Shown here piece by piece: positions 14,907 through 23,936 of a DNA stretch of 42,108 bases (its first letter is position 1; each line of letters opens with the position of its first letter). The DNA lies in NCBI GenBank assembly GCA_019745975.1, contig JAIESQ010000057.1, positions 1 through 42,108 of the forward strand, given 5' to 3'. The notes beneath the pieces were generated by a model. That model worked only from the letters and a program-made list of their open reading frames with translations. It did not search any database and was not told where the DNA came from. Origin of the DNA: Pirellulales bacterium. Lineage in GTDB: Bacteria; Planctomycetota; Planctomycetia; Pirellulales; JAEUIK01. A program made the translations under genes and the position numbers.

Positions 14907-17014
14907 TGTGCCGATGGCCCTGCTCGACAACCCGGTCGTGGCGCCGCTGTCGATCCTTGCATTGGTGGCTGCTGGCCGCGTGTATCGGGTTGTGTGGTCG
15001 AGTAAGTTTGCGCGCTGCCGAGGCGACCGATGGTTCGGGCCCCGCGCCGCAACTTGTTTACGTAAAGAAGGACAGCCGTCGCAGCACGCGCGAGGGGTCG
15101 CTGGCCGCTAGCCGCCCGGTCAAGCTGGCTGACAAGTGGCACGTCATCGGCCCATTCGATAATGAAGGTGGACGCGGCTTCGCGCAAGTTTATCCCCCTG
15201 AGCAAGACCCAGCTCACATCGATTTGGCCGCCGAGTACGAAGGGGCGGGCGAGCTGGCCGCATGGCGCGAATTGTCGTTGTCCGACGGTCGCGTGAACAA
15301 CCTGCGCCGCTTCAAGCGGAACGACAATGTGCTTTGCTACCTGTATCGGCGCATCGAAGTGCCGGCGGCGCAGCGCGTGCGCGTGTCGCTCGGCTGCGAC
15401 GAAGGGCTCGTCATCTGGCTCAACGGCCGCATGCTGTATAGCGTGCAAGAGAGTCGCATCGCGGCCCTGCCCAATCAGGATTTCGTCACGCTCGACTTGC
15501 GGCCCGGCACCAACGATCTCTTGGTCAAGGTCATCAATGGCCGCGGGCTGTTCGGCTTTTACTTCGAGCCGACGCTACCACATCGCCTGCTGGCCGAACT
15601 GGACCGTCGCCTGGAGCGCGACTTTCCCAGCGGCGGCGAGGGAGAATTCTACCGGATCGAGCCGTTGCCGCTGCCCGACGACGAGGTGATCGAAGTCGGC
15701 GCGTTGGCGTTTCGTCCCGACGGCAAGTTGTATGTCGCCACGCGCCGCGGCGATATCTGGCTCGTCTCCAATCCCACGTCGGACGACGTGAACCAAATCA
15801 CCTGGAAACGCTTTGCCAGCGGATTGCACGAAGTGCTGGGCTTGTGCGTGGTCGGCCCGCGCGAAGTTTTGGCCGGGCAGCGCCCGGAGATCACGCTCCT
15901 GCGCGATGCCGACGCCGACGACGAGGCAGATGAGTTTGTCACGGTTTGTGATCGCTTTGGCATCTCGGGCGACTATCACGAGTTTCTTTACGGCCCGGCG
16001 CGAGATCGGGACGGCAACTTGTTCATTTCGCTGAACCTCGGTTTCGGTGGCGGAGAAAAGGCCAAAGTTCCGTACCGCGGTTCCTTGCTGCGAGTCGGCG
16101 TGGATAGCGCGGTCACACCTTGGGCAACTGGCATGCGCAGTCCCAATGGCCTGGCTTTCGACCCGCAAGGCCGATTGTTCTTTACCGATAACCAGGGAGA
16201 ATGGATCGCCGCCTGCAAATTGCAAGAAGTGCGCCAGGGGGAGTTCTACGGCAACCCCGAAGGGCTGCGGTACTGGCCGGGCGCGAGCGAAGCCAATAAG
16301 CCCGAGTACGTTACTCCCACGCTCTGGTTTCCGTTTGGATTGTGCCGCTCGGCGACCGAGCCGCTGTGGGACACGAGCGCGGGGAAGTTTGGTCCGTTTG
16401 CCGGGCAGTGCTTTGTCGGCGAGCTGACGAACTCGCTGATCACGCGTGTTTACCTCGAAGAAATCGACGGGCGGCTGCAGGGTGCGTGTCTTCCATTCCG
16501 CCGCGGATTCGCCAGCGGGGTGAATCGCCTCGCGCAGGCTTCCGACGGCAGCTTGCTCGTGGGCGAAACCAACCGCGGTTGGGGTTCACTCGGCGGACAG
16601 ACCTTTGGCCTCGAACGCCTGACGTTCACCGGCCGCGTGCCGTTCGAGTTGTACTCGATGAGCGTCACCCCGAGCGGCTGGGAACTACGGTTCACGACGC
16701 CGGTCGATACGGCGCGAGCGATCGATCCGGCGAACTACCTGGTCGAGTCGTACACATATCACTACTGGGCCAAGTACGGCTCGCCTGAGATCGGCCGCCG
16801 GCAGCACGCCGTCGAGTTGCAGCACTCGCCCGAGCAGCCCGATCGCGTGCAGCTCGTCGTGCTGGAGCCGCGCGAGCTGGGCCGTGTGTATCACGTACGC
16901 ATGGCGGGCGTGCGTTCCACCGAGGGGAAGGCGCTGGTGAATCACGACGCCTACTACACGCTCAATCGCCTACCCTCGGAAACCAGCAAGGGCGGCAACC
17001 GCAACGGCGATTAA
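14903..17014 (+). CDS. PVC-type dehydrogenase-like beta-propeller protein
   Basis: This 703-aa exported protein starts at ATGA overlapping the cytochrome stop. The N-terminus MMCRWPCSTTRSWRRC precedes a hydrophobic stretch (LHWWLLAACIGLCG). Residues about 70-235 form a jelly-roll-like domain (WHVIGPFDNEGGRGF, GCDEGLVIWLNGRML, RPGTNDLLVKVINGRG). From about 255 to 590 lies an NHL/SGL-type propeller (GALAFRPDGKLYVATRRGD, SPNGLAFDPQGRLFFTDNQG), as in the putative membrane-bound dehydrogenases of Planctomycetota. It ends in a beta-sandwich-like domain. There is no CxxCH in this protein, so electrons would pass to the adjacent cytochrome. Substrate unknown; sugar or polyol oxidation is a family guess. 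Confidence 0.85.
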   Translation: MMCRWPCSTTRSWRRCRSLHWWLLAACIGLCGRVSLRAAEATDGSGPAPQLVYVKKDSRRSTREGSLAASRPVKLADKWHVIGPFDNEGGRGFAQVYPPEQDPAHIDLAAEYEGAGELAAWRELSLSDGRVNNLRRFKRNDNVLCYLYRRIEVPAAQRVRVSLGCDEGLVIWLNGRMLYSVQESRIAALPNQDFVTLDLRPGTNDLLVKVINGRGLFGFYFEPTLPHRLLAELDRRLERDFPSGGEGEFYRIEPLPLPDDEVIEVGALAFRPDGKLYVATRRGDIWLVSNPTSDDVNQITWKRFASGLHEVLGLCVVGPREVLAGQRPEITLLRDADADDEADEFVTVCDRFGISGDYHEFLYGPARDRDGNLFISLNLGFGGGEKAKVPYRGSLLRVGVDSAVTPWATGMRSPNGLAFDPQGRLFFTDNQGEWIAACKLQEVRQGEFYGNPEGLRYWPGASEANKPEYVTPTLWFPFGLCRSATEPLWDTSAGKFGPFAGQCFVGELTNSLITRVYLEEIDGRLQGACLPFRRGFASGVNRLAQASDGSLLVGETNRGWGSLGGQTFGLERLTFTGRVPFELYSMSVTPSGWELRFTTPVDTARAIDPANYLVESYTYHYWAKYGSPEIGRRQHAVELQHSPEQPDRVQLVVLEPRELGRVYHVRMAGVRSTEGKALVNHDAYYTLNRLPSETSKGGNRNGD

Positions 17015-17640
17015 TTGCGATCGAGCAGCCGGGCTGTGATGATCCGCATGTAGGTCATTTCGTCGTGCAGTTCGTCGAGCTCCCACTGCATGACGGCCGT
17101 CGTGTTGGTCAGATCGAGCCGCTTGGCTAGCTCGACTCGCAATCGCTCCACTTCGACGATGGCCTTGCGCCGCGCCACCTCGGTGGCGCTGACCGTGTTG
17201 GGGTTCATGCGATTGGCCAACTCAGCCTTGCGCAGGTTCTCTTCGCCCAACCGCAGCTTCGAGAGCGCCAGATCGCGATACGGATTCGAGCTGTCGTCGC
17301 TCAATCCCTTGGCGCGATTCAATCGGCCCTGCGCGTAGGCCAATTCGCCGCGCAGTTGTTCCATCATGAAGCGGGGGATCGTCCCCGGCACCCGCGCGTT
17401 GGCCTCATCCGCCTTGCGGATCTCGAGCTGCATCAATTGCACGTGAGCGTTGGCAAACTGAACTTGCAGCTCGTCGAGACTCGGCTCGTTCTTCGCGTCA
17501 GCGGGCTCGGTGCTGCTGGCATTCGGCGGCTGGTCGGTTGCCGAGGCATCGTCCTGAGCTGTTGCCCAAGCGCTATATGTGGCGATTCCGACAATCGCAC
17601 CGCATGCCAACAATCCGCAACGAACCAAACGCGTCTTCAT
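17011..17640 (-). CDS. Secreted coiled-coil protein of unknown function
   Basis: 209 aa with a clear signal peptide (MKTRLVRCGLLACGAIVGIA, cleavage after AWATA), a low-complexity acidic linker, then long helices rich in Glu, Arg, Leu and Ala (LDELQVQFANAHVQLMQLEI, LSKLRLGEENLRKAEL) suggesting a periplasmic coiled coil. No catalytic motif is visible. Its stop overlaps that of the propeller gene by 3 bases in convergent orientation. It may scaffold envelope complexes, but this is inference. Confidence 0.8.
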   Translation of the reverse strand: MKTRLVRCGLLACGAIVGIATYSAWATAQDDASATDQPPNASSTEPADAKNEPSLDELQVQFANAHVQLMQLEIRKADEANARVPGTIPRFMMEQLRGELAYAQGRLNRAKGLSDDSSNPYRDLALSKLRLGEENLRKAELANRMNPNTVSATEVARRKAIVEVERLRVELAKRLDLTNTTAVMQWELDELHDEMTYMRIITARLLDRN

Positions 17641-17778
17641 GGCCGGGAGTCCTTTTTTCGAGCTATGGAGGGCTGCAGAAACATAGCTTAGAGTTCACCG
17701 GCCAAGAACGCACGGGAGCCGCTCGCGCTCAACCAAACCAGGCGTTCGCACGCTGCTGTGCGGGCATACGCGACCGCA

Positions 17779-18285
17779 TCAACTGCCGGCGACAAACGCC
17801 AGATAATAGAAAACCCAGCCCGTCACGACCGTCGCCACCATATCCCAAACGGCCAGACGACCCCATCGCACGTGCGCATCGCTGTGCCGGCCGGGCTGTG
17901 GCGGCCGCGGAAAATTCCGCAATGCCCGCACGGTCACCACAATCCACAACACCGCGGTGCTCACCGAGAAGATCAGGTGAATGTACAGGACCGGGAACAG
18001 CAGTCCGGGCTCGCTTGCGGTGCCGTAATAGGGTGATGCCGCGGCCCGCGCTTGCCAGCCGTGCAAGCGCATCTCGAGTTCGAAGAACGTGACCGCCACG
18101 GCCAACAGCCCACCGAGCACAAGCTGCATCCGCTTGTGCCAGGCAAAGCGGCGGCGATAACGAACCAACCAGATACTCGTGCCCAACAGCGGCAAGACAA
18201 TCGCCATCGCCACGACCACGACGTCGAGCATCAGCGAGGCGCGGGTGCCAAGAAAACCGTCGAAACCGCCAGCCGGTGGGTCCAT
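17779..18285 (-). CDS. DUF420-family membrane protein
   Basis: 168 aa from ATG 18285 (MDPPAGGFDGFLGTRASL). About four to five membrane segments are visible: VVVVAMAIVLPLLGTSIWL, LVLGGLLAVAVTFFELEM, LYIHLIFSVSTAVLWIVV and DMVATVVTGWVFYYLAFV. The pattern of conserved His in H/W-K-R and YIHL segments matches DUF420 (YozB-like) proteins, which often sit near cytochrome oxidase assembly genes. No oxidase gene is adjacent here. A longer in-frame reading on another start (18541) is a different frame and has no support. Confidence 0.8.
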   Translation of the reverse strand: MDPPAGGFDGFLGTRASLMLDVVVVAMAIVLPLLGTSIWLVRYRRRFAWHKRMQLVLGGLLAVAVTFFELEMRLHGWQARAAASPYYGTASEPGLLFPVLYIHLIFSVSTAVLWIVVTVRALRNFPRPPQPGRHSDAHVRWGRLAVWDMVATVVTGWVFYYLAFVAGS

Positions 18286-18561
18286 TCCGTCCTTTGCCGC
18301 CGAAAGCCCAAATGTGTCTGGCGGCGAATTTTAACCGACGTGCCGGCGCGCGAGAATGGCGTGTTGGCACGGATTGACCAGGCGCCAGATTGGCGCTGGC
18401 CGTCAGCAGGTTGTGGACGTCTTCGCAGGCCGTTCGGATCGATTCGCACATGGCGATAGTCTTGCGGCGAGGTCGGCGATAGGATGACGACCAACTCTCG
18501 ATATGCGATACGCCGATCCTTTCGACCGGCCGGCATGTCAATCGAAATGACGGCGCAACCA

Positions 18562-18646
18562 GGCCGAGTGGCGGAATGGCAGACGCAAGGGACTTAAAAT
18601 CCCTTGGGGGGTTACCCCCGTGCGGGTTCGAGTCCCGCCTCGGCTA
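18562..18646 (+). tRNA. tRNA-Leu (anticodon TAA)
   Basis: Acceptor stem GGCCGAG pairs with CTCGGCT (G-U first pair); anticodon stem AGGGA/TCCCT holds loop CTTAAAA with anticodon TAA at 18595-18597; a long variable arm (TGGGGGGTTACCCCCG) and T-arm GCGGGTTCGAGTCCCGC follow. The long variable arm and TAA make it a leucine tRNA. No CCA is encoded, so it must be added after transcription. It is a lone tRNA, not in a cluster, and shows no duplicated 3' end that would mark an integrated element. Confidence 0.95.
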
Positions 18647-19314
18647 GTAGTCTCGAGATCATTTCGTTTTCGGCGCGTCGTGCTTATCCTCTCGCGCTTT
18701 GGGCGACCGCGCTGTCAGGCCGATCGGCCGAGTCCAATTAACCCCATGCGGTCGGCTCGGCAATGCTCTCCACGACTCGATGCGCAACCGCTTTTCGGCC
18801 AAGGGTTAGCATCGCGACTCACTGGCGCGCAGGGGGACTAGATACCTGTCCGGTCCAACTATTTTCAAGAATCTTGCGAGAGGGCACGTCCGCTTGGCCC
18901 CCGGAAAGCGTCTTAGTGAGGTAGGGAACCGGTGTCTCCACGACTGGTTCCCTCGGGCCGCATGTTCCTAGCCGGGCGTCTCAGACGCACGCCCAGGCAG
19001 TTCGGTTAGCGCGGTGTGGATCGCCGGGTCGAGGGCCAGACGGCCTACCTTGCAGGCCGGGGCCTGGCGACGCCCACCGCGTTTTTCTTGCGCCGTGCCG
19101 GAGCCAGCGCTTTTCACGGCGTTTCTCGGCGATTGGGGGCACCGACCCGACGGCATCCCGCGGCCATCACGCTAGCACCCGGCGAGCGTGCTGTCGCGCC
19201 GATCTCGACTTCGCTTGCTGAGCTTGCTGCCGCCCGCGAGGTTCGGATACCATTCGCCGCCCTCGCGGCCACGCTTTGCGCAGTCTACATCCGAGCTTCG
19301 CCGAATCTTCGCCT
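18647..19314. other. Intergenic after tRNA-Leu, with an inverted repeat
   Basis: No gene is supported in this stretch. An 8-bp inverted repeat, AGGGAACC at 18923-18930 and GGTTCCCT at 18946-18953 with a 15-base loop, lies in the middle. It has no T-run, so it is not a clear terminator. The rest is Arg-rich in every frame and looks non-coding. The glycosyltransferase promoter should lie near 19200-19300. Confidence 0.55.
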
Positions 19315-21045
19315 ATGGAAAGCCAACCGGCGCCCGCTTCGTATTCGTTGCTCGAACGGCCGGCGGCCATCTTGTTGCTAGGCTGCGCGCTGGCGGTCGT
19401 GCTGTATGGATTGCCACTTCTGCTCGGCACGCCACTTATGGACGGCTCCGAGGCGGTACACGCCGCCATCGTGCAGGAAATGTGCGAGTCGGGCGAGTAC
19501 CTGATGCCGCGCTATCGTGGCGAGCTGTTCCGTGACAAACCTCCCCTTTTCTTCTGGTTGCAGTGTCTGTCGGTCAAGGTCCTGGGGATGAACGAAGCAG
19601 GCATTCGCTTGCCGGGCCTGCTTTGCGGATTGTTGGGCGCCCTGACGACGGGGCTGTTGGGGGTCGAGTTGTTCGGCCGCCGCAGCGCCGCCGTGGCGAC
19701 GTTCTTTCAAGCCACGATGGTGATGCCCGTCGCGCTGGCGCAAGTGGCCGTGCACGACGTGCTCCTGGTGCCGTGTGTCAATCTGGCACTGTTGGCTTAC
19801 TGGCGCGCTGACCGGGCGACCTCGCGGCAAGGCTGGCTCGGTTGGACCGCGGCGCTCGGCGTCGTGTTGGGCATCGCCCTGTTGACGAAGGCCCTGTTGG
19901 GGTTGGCGTTCGTGGCGATCATCGTCGGCGGGTATCGCTTGCTGAAGCGACAGATCGACGGCCGACTGATTGCCTGCGGGCTGATCGCGTTGGCGATCGC
20001 CGTCGTAACGGCATCGCCGTGGTATGTGCTGATGAGCCTGCGCGACCCGGGCTACCTGTACTACTACTTCATCGAGCGGCATCTGATGGGCTTTCTGACG
20101 CCCTCGCAAACACACGGCGATCAACCGCGGTGGTACTACGCCCCCGTTTTGCTAGGGGGTGGTCTCCCCTGGCTGGCCTATCTTCCGGCGGCTGCGGTCG
20201 ATGCTTACCAGCGCCGCCGGTCCGAAACTCGCAATCCTGGGGCGGATGCCCAATTGCTGTGTTGGGTGTGGTTGGCCGGCGGCACGTTGTTCTTGTGCAT
20301 TGCGCGCTCCAAGTTGGCGACCTACATGTTGCCGATGTTTCCGCCGGTGTCGCTCTTGGCCGCCGCCGTCTGGTCGCGTTGGACGAAAGGCGAACTGAGC
20401 GCCGGGCTCGCGCAGCACATCAGTCAGTCGTTCTGGTTCGCAGCAGCAACCGGGCCGCTGATTCTGCCGATCGCCATGTGGGCCACCGCGGCCCGCTTCG
20501 ACGTTCACTACTCCTGGCCGGCCATGCTGCTGACCGCAGTGGCCGCCGCGAGCTCGTGGCTGCCGCTGTGGCACTACGATCCGCACCGGCTCGCGCTTAC
20601 CCTGATCAAGGGCGGCACGTCGCTGGCGCTCACGTTCCTGGTGATCATGACCGTGCTGATTCCGCCGGTGGCCGAATCGCAATCGGCCCGCACGCTCGCC
20701 CAGCATTACAACCGCCAAGGCCGCCTGCCGTCGAAGTTGATCATCGCCGACGAGCGGCTGGGCTCAATCTTGTTCTATCTCAGCCCCGAGCTGCGGCGGC
20801 AGTTGCGCGGCGATCAGATCCTGGCATGTCGGTTTTCGCAGTGGGACGGCGTGACAGACCTCCCGCCTGACAGCGTGCTGGCGATCCCGCGCGCGAAAGC
20901 CCGTCGTGGCGAGCGCGATCTGCGGCTGGTTACCGCACCGTTCGATGTCGTCGGACACTATCGACTCTACCGCGCCAGTGACGCCCGCCCGCCGGCAAGC
21001 CTGGCGACGGCAACCCGACCCCTCGACCCTCAGCCGCAGCGATAA
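19315..21045 (+). CDS. GT39/ArnT-like polyprenol-linked glycosyltransferase
   Basis: 576 aa from ATG 19315 (MESQPAPASYSLLERP). It is an integral membrane enzyme with about 11-13 hydrophobic segments. The first loop has the family signature: MDGSEAVHAAIVQEM (acidic catalytic Asp region) and YRGELFRDKPPLFFWLQ, which matches the ArnT/PMT first-loop motif. Such enzymes transfer a sugar from a polyprenyl phosphate donor to lipid A or proteins on the periplasmic side. Given lpxD and lpxI in the window, modification of lipid A or LPS is a plausible but unproven role. A cytosolic or periplasmic C-terminal region of about 100 residues follows the last membrane segment. Confidence 0.9.
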   Translation: MESQPAPASYSLLERPAAILLLGCALAVVLYGLPLLLGTPLMDGSEAVHAAIVQEMCESGEYLMPRYRGELFRDKPPLFFWLQCLSVKVLGMNEAGIRLPGLLCGLLGALTTGLLGVELFGRRSAAVATFFQATMVMPVALAQVAVHDVLLVPCVNLALLAYWRADRATSRQGWLGWTAALGVVLGIALLTKALLGLAFVAIIVGGYRLLKRQIDGRLIACGLIALAIAVVTASPWYVLMSLRDPGYLYYYFIERHLMGFLTPSQTHGDQPRWYYAPVLLGGGLPWLAYLPAAAVDAYQRRRSETRNPGADAQLLCWVWLAGGTLFLCIARSKLATYMLPMFPPVSLLAAAVWSRWTKGELSAGLAQHISQSFWFAAATGPLILPIAMWATAARFDVHYSWPAMLLTAVAAASSWLPLWHYDPHRLALTLIKGGTSLALTFLVIMTVLIPPVAESQSARTLAQHYNRQGRLPSKLIIADERLGSILFYLSPELRRQLRGDQILACRFSQWDGVTDLPPDSVLAIPRAKARRGERDLRLVTAPFDVVGHYRLYRASDARPPASLATATRPLDPQPQR

Positions 21046-21055
21046 CGCACCACAA

Positions 21056-22156
21056 TCACTCGCTGGGCGGTGTCGGCGGCGCCACGAGCCAAGTGAGCGT
21101 GAGCACCCACTCGCGATACTCTCGGTCGATCGTCTCCCAATCGCTCCCGGCAAACGTGTCGCGCACCGCAGTCACGGCGAGCGGATCGCTTTTGCGCGCC
21201 GCGCGCCAGCGGCGGAAGAAATCCTGCAACTGGCCGCGGCTGTCCATAAACATGCAGAAATACCGGGCCTGGGCGTAGTTGAGCCCGATATCGTGGTCGC
21301 GGAAGTTGTCGTCTCCTACGAGCGACGCCAGCGATCGCAGCCGGTCGTGGCGAATTGCTTCCTGCAATTTGGGAAGCCGCCAGTTGACCAGCCCGTCGAT
21401 CCCGCGGCCGTCGGCGCGGAACCGGCATTGCTCGTGCAACGACGCCAACCCCTCGTTCAGCCAATCGGGAATCTGCGGGCAATCGAAGTCGGCCAGCGCG
21501 TGCGTCAACTCGTGCACCAGCGTGCCGCCGCCGGTGGCGATGTTCATCACCAGCACGCGCTGCCCGCGCTTGTAGTATCCGTAGATCGACACGCCAGTGT
21601 CGGCGAACAGCGTCTTGGCGTAGTGCTCGTAGCTCGGCTCGCCTGAGAACAACAGCACGGTGACCGGCGCGGTGGGCCGCTGCGGAAAGTATGCAGCGGC
21701 CATCGCCCGGGCGGCGGGCTCGATGGTATGCCGGTGCCAGGCGACGAGCTGATCCTCGCTCAAATCGCCGGCTACGACAAACGGCGGGCGGACCACCACC
21801 GCACAGTCGGGGCCGAGCAACTCTTGCCAGGTGTCGGCCTCGCGGTCGCAAGCGCGCTCGAGGGGATCGGCCACCAGGAACCGCGGCAGGCCGCCGTCAG
21901 GCGTAGGGCCCGACTCGAACCGCTGGCCTGTCGTTGGGCGACCTTCGGCCAGCATCGGCAGCAGTGCTTGCTGATGCGCGGCGACGACGTGATTGTGCTC
22001 GGCGCGCGGCGCCGCGGCGGGCTTCAACAGCCGCGACAGGCCAAACGAGCCGAGCACGATCGGAATCGGCCCGACTACCAACACCAACAAGCGCAAACGA
22101 CTCACGCCGCGAACTCCCCCGCGAAAACCTGGCGCGGCCGCGATCGGCCGGACCAA
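21056..22156 (-). CDS. Membrane-anchored HExxH metallopeptidase-like protein
   Basis: 366 aa with one N-terminal membrane segment (residues about 22-40, LRLLVLVVGPIPIVLGSFGL). The zinc site HELTH is at residues 215-219, with a downstream glutamate in NEGLAS (Glu235), the gluzincin arrangement of DUF1570/peptidase-MA-like proteins. The domain is predicted to lie outside the inner membrane. A strand-loop before the helix (RVLVMNIATGGGTLVHEL) fits the fold. It converges with the glycosyltransferase across 10 bases. Substrate unknown. The zinc ligands are all present, so an active protease is likely. Confidence 0.85.
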   Translation of the reverse strand: MVRPIAAAPGFRGGVRGVSRLRLLVLVVGPIPIVLGSFGLSRLLKPAAAPRAEHNHVVAAHQQALLPMLAEGRPTTGQRFESGPTPDGGLPRFLVADPLERACDREADTWQELLGPDCAVVVRPPFVVAGDLSEDQLVAWHRHTIEPAARAMAAAYFPQRPTAPVTVLLFSGEPSYEHYAKTLFADTGVSIYGYYKRGQRVLVMNIATGGGTLVHELTHALADFDCPQIPDWLNEGLASLHEQCRFRADGRGIDGLVNWRLPKLQEAIRHDRLRSLASLVGDDNFRDHDIGLNYAQARYFCMFMDSRGQLQDFFRRWRAARKSDPLAVTAVRDTFAGSDWETIDREYREWVLTLTWLVAPPTPPSE

Positions 22157-22454
22157 ATAACTACTTGAGCCAATCTTACCGCGCTGGACAACAGAAGCTT
22201 GGGCACGGCGTAGGGAATTTGCCGTCGGCTGCCAGCGAATCTGCCGGTTGGGGAAACTCTACCGAGCCGCGGGCATCACCTACTGCCGAGTTGACGAGGC
22301 GAAGTGCGGGCGCTGGTTCGGAAACTTCGTTGACGCACTCCGTGGCCGTGGGCAGTGTAGTGGCAAAATCAAGTTCTCGGCGGCGACTCGCGGCGAGCAG
22401 ACAACCTGCTCGGCCGTTTGGCTCTGCGGCAATTCGAACGACTGCTTGCGAAAC

Positions 22455-23078
22455 CTATTCTGGTGGTTTGACCTTCCGACCATAGAGGCGCACGTCGGCA
22501 AATTCACCGGTGTCGTCGAACGAGCCGACGCCGATCCGTCCCCAGCGAAACGTCTTGTCGACGGCGCGCATGACAGGTTTTTTCGGATCGTCGAAGAAGA
22601 CGTCGATCTGCCCGTCGCTGGCGCGGCGCACGATCCGCAGCTCGTGCCAGCGATCGTCCCAGGGCGTGCCGGGGGTCGTTTCCGTGGAAATCTTGGTGCG
22701 GGGCGCGTCGTTGACGATGAAAATCTGATTGGCGTGGTCGTCGGTCTGTTTGCCGAAATGCACGTAGTAGAAACGGGCCGGACCTTGATATCCAAAGAAC
22801 AGACACAGATCGCGGTGGCCGTAGTCGCGCGACGTACTGCGCACACGCACCGTTAACGTGAAATCATCGACGTACACATCGCGAACCAGCGAAATGTTGA
22901 CCGGGCTGCGGTGCGGCGGTTTGTACGCGCTTTGCTTCGAGAGTGCGTACGCGCGCACCCCGTCGGCGTCGACCACTTGCCAGGCCGCCGCGTCGGTCGG
23001 CTGCCAATGATCGGCGCCGCGCGCGAAGTCGTCGCGAAACACTAGCGGCAGCTTCTCGACCTGACCATCATCCGGCAT
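22455..23078 (-). CDS. Jelly-roll (3-keto-disaccharide hydrolase-like, DUF1080-type) protein
   Basis: 207 aa starting MPDDGQVEKLPLVFRDDFARG. The chain has the concanavalin-like beta-sandwich pattern of DUF1080 proteins: FRDDFARGADHWQP, the WQVVDADGVRAYAL strand, FYYVHFGKQTDDHANQIFIV, RWHELRIVRRASDGQIDVFF and GRIGVGSFDDTGEFADVRLY. No signal peptide is visible, which is unusual for this mostly exported family. A purine-rich GGGAGAG precedes ATG 23078. Planctomycetes carry many such proteins in carbohydrate use; the substrate cannot be read from sequence. Confidence 0.8.
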   Translation of the reverse strand: MPDDGQVEKLPLVFRDDFARGADHWQPTDAAAWQVVDADGVRAYALSKQSAYKPPHRSPVNISLVRDVYVDDFTLTVRVRSTSRDYGHRDLCLFFGYQGPARFYYVHFGKQTDDHANQIFIVNDAPRTKISTETTPGTPWDDRWHELRIVRRASDGQIDVFFDDPKKPVMRAVDKTFRWGRIGVGSFDDTGEFADVRLYGRKVKPPE

Positions 23079-23123
23079 GGCAGCTCTCCCATTTGGCGCG
23101 ACGTCGGCGAGCGTGCTAGGGCG

Positions 23124-23366
23124 CTATTTCTTGCCGACCTTCTTGCCTTTGTTAGCAGACTTCTTCGCGGCGGCCTTCTTGGCAATGGGCTTCGCCTTCG
23201 CCGACTTGGTGGCGGTTGCCTTGGCCGCACCACTGCTTTTCTTGCCGGCAGCGCGCTCTTTCGCCTTTCCGGCCGCGGCACCTGCTTTGGCGGGCTTGCC
23301 GAAAATGTTCTCCCAATTCTTCGAGAACTCGGGCGACGCGCCCGAGCGGACGATCGGACCACTCAT
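23124..23366 (-). CDS. Small basic protein with Lys/Ala-rich histone H1-like tail
   Basis: 80 aa from ATG 23366 (MSGPIVRSGASPEFSKNWEN), with an AGGAG ribosome site 12 bases before. A compact N-terminal segment (SPEFSKNWENIFGK) precedes a tail of about 50 residues made almost only of Lys, Ala, Ser, Gly and Thr (KATATKSAKAKP, AKKAAAKKSANKG). The tail resembles histone H1-like C-termini and should bind DNA or RNA. The upstream start at 23408 would add 14 residues lacking the ribosome site. Function not known; nucleoid-associated role is inference from charge. Confidence 0.8.
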   Translation of the reverse strand: MSGPIVRSGASPEFSKNWENIFGKPAKAGAAAGKAKERAAGKKSSGAAKATATKSAKAKPIAKKAAAKKSANKGKKVGKK

Positions 23367-23783
23367 GGGTGTTCTTCTCCTGACGTGAACGGTGCGTTTC
23401 GCGAACACATGCTGGCGGAAAACTCGCTCGGCCGCCGATCATTCGCGGGCCGCTATTTTAAGTCAGTAGTAACCACCGACAACAGGCGTCGTCTGGTTGG
23501 CGGTACCACGCCGTCTCGGAACACGTCCCGTGCTGTCGACACAACGACAGCCGACGCGCCATCCAACGCCGTTAACCCTTCTGAAACCGTTGACCAGGCG
23601 GTGGCCAGGCTCATCGGCCCATGCGCTCTGCGAGGCTACGCATCAATCGGCCGAAGCGACAAGCAACCTGCGGGAACCGCCGCGGCAAAACGGGGTCGCA
23701 CGGCGACGATCGACGGATCAGTCCGCAGACCGCGGCCTGGGGGGGGTATCGGGGGGGCCCAGAATAAGATTGTCTGGGAATTT

Positions 23784-23922
23784 GCGTCCGGGTGCGTCCG
23801 GGTGTCTTCATATTTGACCGTAAATCGATTAGAGGGCACAGCTTGGGGCGGGTGTAACAGCGGGCGTTTTGCGTCCGGGTGATCGTCCGGTTTGCGTCCG
23901 GGTCACCATTTTGCGTCCGGGT
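23784..23922. repeat. Cluster of GCGTCCGGGT decamers
   Basis: Exact copies of GCGTCCGGGT start at 23784, 23794, 23871, 23894 and 23913, with a degenerate one (CGTCCGG) at 23884. Most are preceded by TT or TTT. The first two are directly adjacent; the others are spaced 19-77 bases apart. Spacing is too irregular and units too short for CRISPR. Function unknown. Confidence 0.8.
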
Positions 23923-23936
23923 ACTCGTCGGCAATT

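Noticed and set aside
14465-15448. 327-codon minus-strand frame across the cytochrome/propeller junction
   Set aside because: Antisense to two genes with clear domains and a 4-bp overlap; no motif found.
17729-18541. 270-codon minus-strand frame
   Set aside because: It is out of frame with the DUF420 membrane protein at 17779-18285, which has clear membrane helices.
18562-19314. Possible tRNA-targeted genomic island after tRNA-Leu
   Set aside because: No duplicated tRNA 3' end, integrase or change in composition was seen downstream.
20906-21646. 246-codon plus-strand frame over the peptidase gene
   Set aside because: The minus strand encodes the HELTH zinc site and membrane anchor in a good frame.
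23784-23922. Possible CRISPR array
   Set aside because: Units are only 10 bases, spacing is 0-67 bases and irregular, and no cas gene is nearby.
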